Shown: positions 17,345-24,378 of the stretch, piece by piece
How the letters are laid out: each line of letters begins with the position of its first letter
How positions within the stretch are numbered: the stretch's first letter is position 1
Assembly (NCBI GenBank): GCA_022822125.1
Contig: JAJECF010000058.1
Coordinates: 1 to 54,355, forward strand
DNA from: Alphaproteobacteria bacterium
GTDB lineage: Bacteria; Pseudomonadota; Alphaproteobacteria; Bin95
DNA length: 54,355 nt
Direction of reading: 5' to 3'
Position numbers and translations under genes: made by a program
The notes under the pieces: generated by a model
What the model saw: only the letters and a program-made list of their open reading frames with translations
The model's database searches: none
Told to the model about the DNA's origin: nothing

Positions 17345-20300
17345 ATGGCCCGCCGAACGAGAAAATCGCCCAAATCCATCGAAACCCTCACCCACGGTGA
17401 GGCGTCCCGGCGGAACATTCCGACGGCGGAGTTCCATCCCGTCATGGCGGAGGAGGAGAAGGCGCCGCGCCCGGTGGTCTATGAGCGCAACCGGGACCTC
17501 GACCCGCAGCTTGTCTGGCGGGGGAAGGAGACGCAGGACGCGGCGGACCTCACCGTGCAGGCGCCGCCGCTCTATATCCAGGAGAAGGTGCATCCCAAGG
17601 CGCTGGTGGACGACCTGCTGCGGCAGACGAAGGCGCGCCGCGACGAGGAGGCGGATGCGGCGCCGGACCTGTTCGCGGATTTCAACGGCCTGCCGAGCGA
17701 GGACGCGCGCACCGAGTTCTACCGCCACGACGCCAACTGGTCGAACCGCATGATCCTGGGCGACAGCCTGCAGGTCATGGCGAGCCTTGCCGAGCGCGAG
17801 GGCCTGCGCGGCAAGGTGCAGTGCATCTATATCGACCCGCCCTACGGCATCCGGTTCAACTCCAACTTCCAGTGGTCCACCACCAGCCGCGACGTGAGGG
17901 ACGGCAACGCCGCCCACATCACCCGCGAGCCGGAACAGGTAAAGGCCTTCCGCGATACCTGGCGCGACGGCATCCACTCTTACCTGACCTATCTCCGAGA
18001 CCGGCTGACCGTGGCGCGGGAACTGCTGACGGAAAGCGGCTCGGTCTTCGTGCAGATTGGCGATGAGAACGTCCATCGCGTGCGAGCATTGATGGAGGAG
18101 GTATTTGGAGAGGAGAACGCTGGTCCTGTTGTCGATTTCAAGACAACCACAGGGCTTGCAAGCGGATTTCTGGCCAGTTCTACTGACCATCTGATATGGT
18201 TCTTTAAGGATAAGTCAAGAGCTAAATTTCGTAGATTATTTAGCAAAAAGAAGTTGGGAGATGAGGGAGCTACTCAATATAACCTTATGCAAGATTCTTC
18301 AGGGTTTGAAATTAAATCTATATCCAAAATAGACAATTATAATGAGCTTATTGAAGATGGATGGAAGTGGTTGGCTCATGACAATTTTACTTCGACAGGT
18401 TTCGCAGAAACGACTAATTATGAATTGCATTTTGAGGGAAATTGGTTCCGGCTTCCGTTCGGAAATGTTCGTTGGAAATCGCCTCCAGAAGGTGCAGAGA
18501 GACTTGCTCGGTCCTCTAGACTCATGCTTGTAGGTAGAACACCACGATATCGTCGGCTGTTCGATGATTTTCCGGTTTTCCCAATAGTGGACCTTTGGAC
18601 CGATACTGGTATATCCGGTTTTGCAGATAAGAAGATGTTCGTGGTACAGACCAATCCGAGAGTCGTCCAACGTTGTATTCTCATGACAACCGACCCCGGC
18701 GACCTCGTGCTTGACCCGACGTGCGGCTCCGGCACCACCGCCTATGTTGCAGAGCAAGGGGGGCGGCGTTGGATCACCATCGACACCTCCCGCGTGGCGC
18801 TCGCTCTGGCGCGGGCGCGGGTCATGGGCGCGCGCTATCCCTGGTATCTGCTGGCCGACAGCCCGGAGGGGCAGCGCAAGGAGGGCGAGGTCACCCGCCG
18901 CGCGCCTTCGGAAGCGCCGACCGGCGGCGATATCCGGCAGGGCTTCGTCTATGAGCGCGTGCCGCATATCACGCTCAAATCCATCGCCAACAATGCCGAG
19001 ATCGACGTGATCTGGGAGAAGTGGGAGGAGCGGCTTGCGCCGCTCCGTGACCGGTGTTCAGTGGCCAGTGGCCAGGAAAGGACGCTGGAGGAATGGGAAA
19101 TCCCCCGCGAGCGGCCCGACCACTGGCCACCGGCCACCGACCCCTTGCTCACCGAATTCTGGGAGCTTCGCATCGCTCGCCAGCGCGAGATCGACGCCTC
19201 CATCGCCGCGAAGGCCGATACCGAATATCTCTACGACAAGCCCTATGAGGACCGGTCCCGCATCCGCGTCGCCGGCCCCTTCACGGTCGAGAGCCTGGCG
19301 CCGCACCGGATGCTGGCCGTGGACGAGAACGACGAGCTGTTCTCCACCCTCGGCGAAAAGGGCGGCCACCATTACGGCGAGGCGCCGGACTTCGCCACCA
19401 TGATCCTGGAGAACCTGAAGACCGCCGGCGTCCAGCAGGCGCGCAGGGAGGACCGGATCGCCTTCTCTTCCCTCGCGCCCTGGCCGGGCCGCTACGTCTG
19501 CGGCGAGGGCTACTTCGCCGGTGACCAGTGGCCAGTGACCGGTGGCCGGGAGCGGACCGCTGGACACCGGACACCGGACACCGGCCACTCCTATCGCGCC
19601 GGCATCTTCATCGGCCCGGAGTTCGGCACCGTCTCCCGCCCCGACCTCTCCGCCGCCGCCCGCGAGGCCGCAGAGGCCGGGTTCGACGTGCTCATCGCCT
19701 GCGCCTTCAGCTATGACGCGCATGCCAGCGAGTTCGAGCGGCTGGGCCGCATCCCGGTGCTCAAGGCGCGCATGAACGCGGACCTGCACATGGCCGACGA
19801 CCTGAAGAACACCGGCAAGGGCAATCTGTTCGTCATTTTCGGCGAGCCGGATATAGAAGTGGCCAGTGGCCAGTGGCTGGTGACCAGCGGGGGGCGGATT
19901 GTTGCCGACTACGAATGCGCCAAAGAGCTATCGGGACTTGGAAGTCTGGAAGAAATCAATCGAGTTGGCGGAGAGCGTCTATCGGCTCTCGTCGCGGTTT
20001 CCGGCGGAGGAAAGGTTCGGCCTGACCGGGCAGGTCCGGCGGGCGGCAGTGTCGGTAGCGGCGAACATCGCGGAGGGAGCGGAGCGCCACGGGACGGGGG
20101 AGTATCTGCAGTTTCTCGGGGTGGCGAGCGGGTCGCTGGCGGAGGTGGAGACACTCCTGATTCTGGCCCGGCGTCTGGAGATAGCCGCGCCGGCGGAGGC
20201 CGGCCCGGTGCTGGACCGGGCGGCGGAAGTCGGCCGGATGCTCAACGGTCTCAAACGCGCGCTGCGCTCCAGACGCTGAGCGCCGGCGACTTCCCGCTCT

Positions 20301-20644
20301 CCCTGACCACCGACCACTGGACACAGGTCACCATTCGCGGCGTGGACGTCTTCCACCCGAACTCCGGCGAAGTGCGCAGCGACGGGCCGGACGGCATTGC
20401 CTGCTGGTTCGTCGATACGGACTACAACGAGGAGAGCTTCTTCGTCCGCCACGCCTATTTCCTGGGCGCCAACGACCCTTACAAGTCGTTGAAAACGACG
20501 CTCAAGGCCGAGATCGACGAGGACGCCTGGGCGACGCTCAACAGCGACACCTCGCGCCCCTTCCCGCGCCCTTCCTCCGGCCGTATCGCCGTCAAGGTCA
20601 TCAACCATCTGGGCGACGAGGCGATGAAGGTGTTCCGGGTGTAG
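17345..20644 (+). CDS. mod: adenine-specific DNA methyltransferase (Type III Mod-like), interrupted in frame by repeat elements
   Basis: The modification partner of the restriction subunit, 1099 aa and open throughout. It has beta-class motif order: catalytic IDPPYG at about 161-166, then the target-recognition region (about 255-449), then the AdoMet-binding DPTCGSGTTAY at about 457-467. The C-terminal half carries family blocks such as EYLYDKPYEDRSRIRVAGPF, GVDVFHPNSGEVRSDGPDG and VKVINHLGDEAMKVFRV. Three blocks do not belong to the family: inverted heptamer repeats at residues about 569-600 and 726-749, and a 158-codon insertion at about 838-995 that carries another gene in a different frame. 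Without the last, the length would be about 940 aa. Whether the protein is still active is unknown. Confidence 0.88.
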   Translation: MARRTRKSPKSIETLTHGEASRRNIPTAEFHPVMAEEEKAPRPVVYERNRDLDPQLVWRGKETQDAADLTVQAPPLYIQEKVHPKALVDDLLRQTKARRDEEADAAPDLFADFNGLPSEDARTEFYRHDANWSNRMILGDSLQVMASLAEREGLRGKVQCIYIDPPYGIRFNSNFQWSTTSRDVRDGNAAHITREPEQVKAFRDTWRDGIHSYLTYLRDRLTVARELLTESGSVFVQIGDENVHRVRALMEEVFGEENAGPVVDFKTTTGLASGFLASSTDHLIWFFKDKSRAKFRRLFSKKKLGDEGATQYNLMQDSSGFEIKSISKIDNYNELIEDGWKWLAHDNFTSTGFAETTNYELHFEGNWFRLPFGNVRWKSPPEGAERLARSSRLMLVGRTPRYRRLFDDFPVFPIVDLWTDTGISGFADKKMFVVQTNPRVVQRCILMTTDPGDLVLDPTCGSGTTAYVAEQGGRRWITIDTSRVALALARARVMGARYPWYLLADSPEGQRKEGEVTRRAPSEAPTGGDIRQGFVYERVPHITLKSIANNAEIDVIWEKWEERLAPLRDRCSVASGQERTLEEWEIPRERPDHWPPATDPLLTEFWELRIARQREIDASIAAKADTEYLYDKPYEDRSRIRVAGPFTVESLAPHRMLAVDENDELFSTLGEKGGHHYGEAPDFATMILENLKTAGVQQARREDRIAFSSLAPWPGRYVCGEGYFAGDQWPVTGGRERTAGHRTPDTGHSYRAGIFIGPEFGTVSRPDLSAAAREAAEAGFDVLIACAFSYDAHASEFERLGRIPVLKARMNADLHMADDLKNTGKGNLFVIFGEPDIEVASGQWLVTSGGRIVADYECAKELSGLGSLEEINRVGGERLSALVAVSGGGKVRPDRAGPAGGSVGSGEHRGGSGAPRDGGVSAVSRGGERVAGGGGDTPDSGPASGDSRAGGGRPGAGPGGGSRPDAQRSQTRAALQTLSAGDFPLSLTTDHWTQVTIRGVDVFHPNSGEVRSDGPDGIACWFVDTDYNEESFFVRHAYFLGANDPYKSLKTTLKAEIDEDAWATLNSDTSRPFPRPSSGRIAVKVINHLGDEAMKVFRV
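18110..18690 (+). other. low-GC target-recognition segment within mod
   Basis: Base composition falls sharply inside mod between the catalytic DPPY motif and the AdoMet motif. For example, bases 18301-18360 contain 16 G/C of 60, against about two thirds in the flanks. The reading frame stays open and encodes residues about 256-449, the expected target-recognition domain. A composition break that matches the domain boundary points to exchange of the recognition domain by recombination with a low-GC donor, a known way for such enzymes to change specificity. Confidence 0.75.
19051..19142. repeat. inverted heptamer-repeat site A (inside mod)
   Basis: The left arm (19051-19074) reads CCGGTGT TCAGTGG CCAGTGG CCAG, a 7-bp tandem repeat of the CCAGTGG type. 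The right arm (19120-19142) reads CCACTGG CCACCGG CCACCGA CC, the same heptamer in inverted orientation. The 45 bases between include mod coding sequence (LEEWEIPRE) that looks native. Frame is kept; the arms translate as SVASGQ and DHWPPATD. No gene lies between the arms. Confidence 0.75.
19520..19590. repeat. inverted heptamer-repeat site B (inside mod)
   Basis: The left arm (19520-19546) reads GTGA CCAGTGG CCAGTGA CCGGTGG. The right arm (19562-19590) reads TGGACACCG GACACCG GACACCG GCCACTCC on the opposite-strand pattern. Only about 15 bases separate them, so the transcript can fold into one long hairpin. The insertion is in frame and adds the peptide GDQWPVTGGRERTAGHRTP inside a mod C-terminal region where the family has a short loop before IGPEFGTV. 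Confidence 0.78.
19858..20330 (+). mobile_element. heptamer-repeat element C carrying an IVP gene, inserted in frame in mod
   Basis: The left arm (19858-19890) is AGTGG CCAGTGG CCAGTGG CTGGTGA CCAGCGG. The right arm (20303-20330) is CTGACCA CCGACCA CTGGACA CAGGTCA, its degenerate inverse. Between them lies a complete four-helix-bundle (IVP) gene in the +1 frame relative to mod. The element splits the conserved mod sequence between FGEPDIEV and VTIRGVDVFHPN, leaves the mod frame open on both sides, and adds about 158 codons without a stop. The passenger peptide in the mod frame is Gly/Arg/Ser-rich and resembles no domain. This is a candidate mobile element or intervening sequence. Confidence 0.75.
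19899..20279 (+). CDS. four-helix-bundle protein, 23S rRNA intervening-sequence (IVP/S23) family, nested in mod
   Basis: A 126-aa protein in the +1 frame of mod. It has all hallmarks of the IVP family: SYRDLEVWKKSIELAESVY, RFPAEERFGLTGQVRRAAVS, ANIAEGAERHG and EYLQFLGVASGSLAEVETLL. The family folds as a four-helix bundle and is classically encoded in intervening sequences of 23S rRNA and as scattered orphan genes; a structurally similar bundle (Avd) serves diversity-generating retroelements. The only start is a TTG at 19899 (a second TTG follows), with a GGGGGGCGG ribosome-like stretch just upstream formed by the end of the left repeat arm. It ends 23 bp before the right arm. Confidence 0.8.
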   Translation: MLPTTNAPKSYRDLEVWKKSIELAESVYRLSSRFPAEERFGLTGQVRRAAVSVAANIAEGAERHGTGEYLQFLGVASGSLAEVETLLILARRLEIAAPAEAGPVLDRAAEVGRMLNGLKRALRSRR

Positions 20645-20738
20645 CAGTGGCCGGTGACCAGTGACCGGTGGTCGGCGGGGACGGTTGCAGGCCGGCTTCG
20701 GCCGGACTATCCACTAGCCACTGACCACTAACCACTGG
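20645..20738. repeat. inverted heptamer-repeat site D (between mod and acyl-CoA dehydrogenase)
   Basis: The left arm (20645-20677) is CAGTGG CCGGTGA CCAGTGA CCGGTGG TCGGCGG, directly after the mod stop codon. The right arm (20711-20738) is CCACTAG CCACTGA CCACTAA CCACTGG. About 33 bases with a small GGCCGGCTTCGGCC palindrome lie between. The right arm ends 9 bp before the acyl-CoA dehydrogenase ATG, so it forms the 5' leader of that gene and leaves no evident ribosome site. No gene is enclosed. Confidence 0.78.
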
Positions 20739-20747
20739 CGGCCGCCC

Positions 20748-21929
20748 ATGGACCTCAATTTCGCCCCCGAAGACGAAGCCTTTCGCAATGAGTGCCGTTC
20801 CTTCCTGGCCGAGACGCTGCCGGGCGATGTGGCGCGCAAGGTGGAGCTCGGCGTTCAGCCGACGCTCGACGAGGTGATGGCATGGCACCGCGCGCTCTAC
20901 GACAAGGGCTGGATTGCGCCCAACTGGCCGACGGAATGGGGCGGGCCCGGCTGGACGGTGACGCAGAAATATATCTGGGACGAGGAGCAGGCGCTCGCCA
21001 ATGCGCCGCGCCCGATCCCCTTCGGCCTCTCCATGTGCGGGCCGGTGCTGATGGCCTTCGGCACCGAGGAGCAGAAGCGGGACAACCTGCCGCGCATCCT
21101 CTCCGGCGAGCGCATCTTCTGCCAGGGCTACTCGGAGCCCGGCGCCGGCTCCGACCTCGCCTCGCTCAAGACCCGCTGCGAGGTGCATGACGACCGCTTC
21201 GTCATCAACGGGCAGAAGATCTGGACGACCGCCGCCCATCTCGCGAACTGGATCTTCTGCCTTGTGCGCACCTCTACCGAAGGCAAGCGGCAGGAGGGCA
21301 TCTCCTTCATCCTGATCGACATGGCGACGCCGGGCATCGAGGTGAAGCCGCTCATCACCATCGACGGCCTCCACGAGGTCAATGAGGTGTTCTTCACCGA
21401 TGTCGTCGTGCCGCGCGAAAACCTTGTCGGCGAGGTGAACCAGGGCTGGACGATCGCGAAATACCTGCTCGGCCACGAGCGCATGGGCGGCGGCGCGCTG
21501 GGCACGCAGAAGAACGGCCTGCGCTCGCTCAAGGAGATCGCGGCGGACCGGGGGCTGGAGGAGGATACAGGCTTCATGCGCAAGGTGGCGGAGGTCGAGA
21601 TCGAGCTCCAGACGCTGGAGATGCAGATGCTCCGCATGCTCGCCGCCGTGTCGGCCGACCGCGAGATCGGCGCGGAAGCCTCCATGATCAAGATCCGCCG
21701 GACGGAAATCCAGCAGCGCCTCTCCGAACTCAAGATGGAGGCGGCGGCTTACGACTCCGCGCCCTACCGGATCGAGGCGATGGAGCATGGCTGGAACGAG
21801 GAGCCGGTCGGGCCCGACTACGCCAATGCGCTGGCCGCGAAATATTTCAACGACCGCAAGCACACGATCTTCGCCGGCTCCAACGAGATCCAGCGCAACA
21901 TCATCGCGAAGCGGATGCTGGGGCTTTGA
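20748..21929 (+). CDS. acyl-CoA dehydrogenase family protein (PimC/FadE-like)
   Basis: A 393-aa FAD flavoprotein of the acyl-CoA dehydrogenase superfamily. Signatures: FCQGYSEPGAGSDLASL and FVINGQKIWTTAAHLANW (substrate and FAD contacts, residues about 124-167), and the C-terminal IFAGSNEIQRNIIAKRMLG. At the position of the usual catalytic Glu (YEGT in medium-chain enzymes) it has Ala (FAGS). This is typical of the large subunit of two-subunit enzymes such as PimC/PimD, whose base comes from elsewhere; no partner subunit is adjacent. The start ATG directly follows heptamer repeat site D. A strong hairpin follows the stop. Confidence 0.88.
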   Translation: MDLNFAPEDEAFRNECRSFLAETLPGDVARKVELGVQPTLDEVMAWHRALYDKGWIAPNWPTEWGGPGWTVTQKYIWDEEQALANAPRPIPFGLSMCGPVLMAFGTEEQKRDNLPRILSGERIFCQGYSEPGAGSDLASLKTRCEVHDDRFVINGQKIWTTAAHLANWIFCLVRTSTEGKRQEGISFILIDMATPGIEVKPLITIDGLHEVNEVFFTDVVVPRENLVGEVNQGWTIAKYLLGHERMGGGALGTQKNGLRSLKEIAADRGLEEDTGFMRKVAEVEIELQTLEMQMLRMLAAVSADREIGAEASMIKIRRTEIQQRLSELKMEAAAYDSAPYRIEAMEHGWNEEPVGPDYANALAAKYFNDRKHTIFAGSNEIQRNIIAKRMLGL

Positions 21930-21943
21930 GCCGCCCTTGCCCC

Positions 21944-21984
21944 TCAAGCCCGCCGGAGCTGTGTATCGGCTCCGACGGGCTTGA
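21944..21984 (+). terminator. hairpin after acyl-CoA dehydrogenase
   Basis: A 16-bp stem with one mismatch (TCAAGCCCGCCGGAGC / GCTCCGACGGGCTTGA) and a 9-base loop begins 14 bp after the stop. No T-tract follows (AGAATTAATTCC), so it may stabilise the 3' end or terminate inefficiently. Confidence 0.55.
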
Positions 21985-22098
21985 AGAATTAATTCCTCAT
22001 ATCGGCTTGATTGAGGGCACATTTGTCCCGAATATGAGGCATGCAGGATACGGACGGTCGCAGGATATGACCTTGGCGCATGCGGATCGCGACGAAGC

Positions 22099-22114
22099 AT
22101 GACATTTCATGACA
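22099..22114 (+). promoter_or_regulatory. ATGACA array 1 (two copies, 10-bp period)
   Basis: ATGACA occurs at 22099 and 22109, exactly one helical turn apart (ATGACATTTCATGACA). A GCATGC lies about 20 bp upstream. It opens a segment of about 230 bp with REP-like palindromes that is closed by a three-copy array in the same orientation just before the E1 alpha gene. Equal 10-bp spacing suggests a protein-binding array; the binding factor is unknown. Confidence 0.55.
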
Positions 22115-22144
22115 TCCTCCCGGGGGTCTCCCGGCCGCTCGTCC

Positions 22145-22283
22145 CTCGATACGCCGCTTCGCGGCTACTCGGGATGAGGAGGGGACGGTCGTTGCGCGGC
22201 TGCTCGGGATGAACGTTATGCCCGCCAGCGCCGCCATGCCCCCCTTCGCCCTGAGCAGCGGCGCCAGCCGCGTATCGAAGGAT
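22145..22283. repeat. REP/BIME-like palindromic units in opposite orientation
   Basis: A unit at 22145-22180 (CTCGATACGCCGC TTC GCGGCTACTCGGGATGAG) carries a perfect GCCGC-TTC-GCGGC hairpin. A partial copy lies at 22188-22212. An inverted copy at 22245-22283 (GAGCAGCGGCGCCAGCCGCG, then TATCGAAGGATG) completes a BIME-like pair. Units of this TCGATACG...GGATGAGG type are, as far as I recall, common intergenic repeats in alphaproteobacteria. The same type recurs at 48681-48852. Confidence 0.65.
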
Positions 22284-22335
22284 GCCTCCTTGAACGACCC
22301 GAAGCGGCGCGAACGGCCAGGACGCAGACCGGACC

Positions 22336-22361
22336 ATGACAAAACATGACATTTCATGACA
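22336..22361 (+). promoter_or_regulatory. ATGACA array 2 (three copies, 10-bp period), upstream of E1 alpha
   Basis: ATGACA begins at 22336, 22346 and 22356, an exact 10-bp period. The array ends 22 bp before the E1 alpha ATG at 22384, a position where a bound protein or RNA structure could affect transcription or translation of the 2-oxoacid dehydrogenase genes. It may equally be the end of a repetitive element and not an operator. Confidence 0.55.
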
Positions 22362-22383
22362 CTTTGCCGGGGGGCGGTCCGGT

Positions 22384-23388
22384 ATGAGCGATCCGCGACC
22401 CAATCTCGATCTCGAACGGCTGGCTGACCGCCATCGGCGGATGCACCGCATCCGCGCCTTCGAGGAGCAGGCCGTGGCGGCGCTGGAGGAAGGGCTGGTG
22501 CTGGGCGCCATCCACCCCTCCTTCGGGCAGGAGGCCTGCGCGGTCGGCGTCGTCGGCAGCCTCGCCCGCGACGACCTGCTGCTCTCCACCCATCGCGGCC
22601 ACGGCCACACGCTGGAGAAGGGCGCGTCCGCCGCCGCCATGATGCGCGAGCTGTTCGGGCGCGAAGGCGGGAATTGCGGCGGCAAGGGCGGCTCCATGCA
22701 TATCGCCGACTTCTCGGTCGGCATGCTGGGCGCGAACGGCGTCGTCGGCGCCAATATCAATATCGCCGCCGGCGCGGCCCATGCCGTGCGGCTCAAGGGC
22801 GAGCGGCGCATCGTCTGCTGCATTTTCGGCGACGGCGCGGTCAATCGCGGGCCTTTCCTGGAGGGGCTGAACTGGGCGCGGGTGTTCGACCTGCCGGTGC
22901 TGTTCGTGTGCGAGGACAACGCCTATGCCGCCACGACGCGCACCGAAACGATGACCGGCGGCCCCGGCCCGGCGGCGCGCGCCGAGGCGCTCGGCATTCC
23001 GTCGCGCGCGGTGGACGGCAACGATGTGGACCGGGTGGCGGAGGCGGCGGCGGATTTGCGCGAGCGCGTCCTCGGCGGCGGCGGGCCGCAATTCCTCTGG
23101 GCGAAAACCTGGCGCCTGAAAGGCCACACGGCCGTGGACAAGGCCGCTTACCGCGATGCCGGGGAAGCGGCGGCGCGCTGGGAGGACGACCCCGTCGCCC
23201 GCGCCGCGGAGACTCTGCGCTCGCACGGCATTGCCGAAGAGGCGCTTTCCGGCCATCGCAAGGCGGCTGTCGAGGAGATGCGGGCCGCCTATGAGGAGGC
23301 GAAAGCCGCGCCCTGGCCGGAGACCGCCTCCCTCTATGCGGATGTGCAGGATGCGGGCGACCCGCGGGAGGCCGCCTTCCGATGGTGA
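22384..23388 (+). CDS. ThDP-dependent dehydrogenase E1 component, alpha subunit
   Basis: A 334-aa alpha subunit of a heterotetrameric pyruvate/acetoin/branched-chain-type 2-oxoacid dehydrogenase E1. It shows the E1 alpha signatures STHRGHGHTLEKG, GGKGGSMHIAD and the ThDP-Mg motif GDGAVNRGPFLEGLNWAR followed by CEDNAYA (residues about 150-180). The start overlaps nothing upstream; the stop overlaps the beta-subunit start by 7 bases. No E2 or E3 gene is present nearby, so the enzyme may borrow these from another locus or act as an acetoin-type dehydrogenase. The substrate is undetermined. Confidence 0.88.
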   Translation: MSDPRPNLDLERLADRHRRMHRIRAFEEQAVAALEEGLVLGAIHPSFGQEACAVGVVGSLARDDLLLSTHRGHGHTLEKGASAAAMMRELFGREGGNCGGKGGSMHIADFSVGMLGANGVVGANINIAAGAAHAVRLKGERRIVCCIFGDGAVNRGPFLEGLNWARVFDLPVLFVCEDNAYAATTRTETMTGGPGPAARAEALGIPSRAVDGNDVDRVAEAAADLRERVLGGGGPQFLWAKTWRLKGHTAVDKAAYRDAGEAAARWEDDPVARAAETLRSHGIAEEALSGHRKAAVEEMRAAYEEAKAAPWPETASLYADVQDAGDPREAAFRW

Positions 23389-24350
23389 CGACCACCTATA
23401 TGGAGGCCGGCCGGCGGGCGCTGGCGGAAGAAATGCGCCGCGACCCGACGGTCTGGGCCGTCGGCGAGGACCTCGGGCGCGGCGGCGTGTTCGGGCAATA
23501 TGCCGGCATGGCGGAGGAGTTCGGGCCGCTCAGGATTTCGGATGCGCCGATCTCCGAGGCGGCGATTCTCGGCTCCGCTGTCGGCGCGGCGCTGGCGGGC
23601 ACGCGCCCGGTGGTGGAGATGCGCTTCGCCGATTTCGCGCTCTGCGCCGTGGACGAGCTCGTGAACCAGGCGGCCAAGGCGCGCTACATGTTCGGCGGGC
23701 AGGGCGGCGTGCCGCTGGTCGTGCGCGAGCCGATGGGCATGTGGCGGTCCTCCGCCGCGCAGCATTCGCAGTCGCTGGAAGCCTGGTATGTGCATATTCC
23801 GGGCCTGACGGTGGTCGCGCCGGCGACGCCCGGGGACAATCTGCGCCTGCTGAAAGCGGCGATCCGCAGCGACGACCCGGTCGTCTATCTGGAGCACAAG
23901 GATTTGTGGGGGCTGGAGGAGGAACTCGGCGAGGACGAGCCTCCGGGCGAGTTGGGGCGCGCGCGGACCGTTTGCGAGGGCGGCGACGCCACCGTGGTGT
24001 CCTGGTCGGCGACGGTCCACAAGGCGCATGAGGCGGCCCGGGCGCTGGCGGAAGAGGGCGTGTCGGTGGAGGCGATCGACCTCCGCACGCTCTGGCCCTG
24101 GGACCGCGAGGCGGTGCTGGCCTCGGTGCGCAAGACCGGGCGGCTTGTGGTGGCGCATGAGGCGGTATCTGTAGGCGGTTTCGGGGCCGAGGTCGCCGCG
24201 ACCGTCTCGGAAGCGCTGTTCGGCACTCTGAAAGCGCCGGTGAAGCGGCTCGGCGCGCCGCGCGTCCCGATTCCGTACGCCAAGCCGCTCGAAGACATGC
24301 TGCGCGTGGGTCCGGACGCCATTGCGGCCGCGGTTCGCGCGCAGCTATAG
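23382..24350 (+). CDS. ThDP-dependent dehydrogenase E1 component, beta subunit
   Basis: A 322-aa beta subunit with the transketolase-like pyrimidine domain (VGEDLGRGGVFGQYAGMAEE, then DAPISEAAILGSAVGAAL, VEMRFADFALCAVDELVNQ) and the C-terminal transketolase domain (SVEAIDLRTLWPWDREAVL). It matches pyruvate/acetoin dehydrogenase E1 beta in length and order. The start overlaps the alpha gene by 7 bp, so the two subunits are translated together in equal amounts. The decarboxylase pair follows after a 28-bp gap. Confidence 0.88.
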   Translation: MVTTTYMEAGRRALAEEMRRDPTVWAVGEDLGRGGVFGQYAGMAEEFGPLRISDAPISEAAILGSAVGAALAGTRPVVEMRFADFALCAVDELVNQAAKARYMFGGQGGVPLVVREPMGMWRSSAAQHSQSLEAWYVHIPGLTVVAPATPGDNLRLLKAAIRSDDPVVYLEHKDLWGLEEELGEDEPPGELGRARTVCEGGDATVVSWSATVHKAHEAARALAEEGVSVEAIDLRTLWPWDREAVLASVRKTGRLVVAHEAVSVGGFGAEVAATVSEALFGTLKAPVKRLGAPRVPIPYAKPLEDMLRVGPDAIAAAVRAQL

Positions 24351-24378
24351 ACCCTTCTCCCGGAGAGGATATGCAGTG

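Larger units (their letters stand above)
21930..22383. other. gene-free spacer of 454 bp: hairpin, ATGACA arrays and REP units
   Basis: No coding sequence is supported here. In order, the spacer holds the post-stop hairpin, an AT-rich stretch with an 8-bp inverted repeat (CCTCATAT at 21995 and ATATGAGG at 22032), ATGACA array 1, a REP/BIME-like group, and ATGACA array 2 ending 23 bp before the E1 alpha ATG. The E1 promoter is presumably near array 2, but no clear -35/-10 pair is visible. Confidence 0.6.

Noticed and set aside
19899..20279. A diversity-generating retroelement (the IVP fold resembles Avd)
   Set aside because: No reverse transcriptase, template repeat or variable repeat is present in the window, and the sequence motifs are those of IVP, not Avd.
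19051..20738. A CRISPR array
   Set aside because: The repeat unit is 7 bp, degenerate and without unique spacers, and no cas gene is present.
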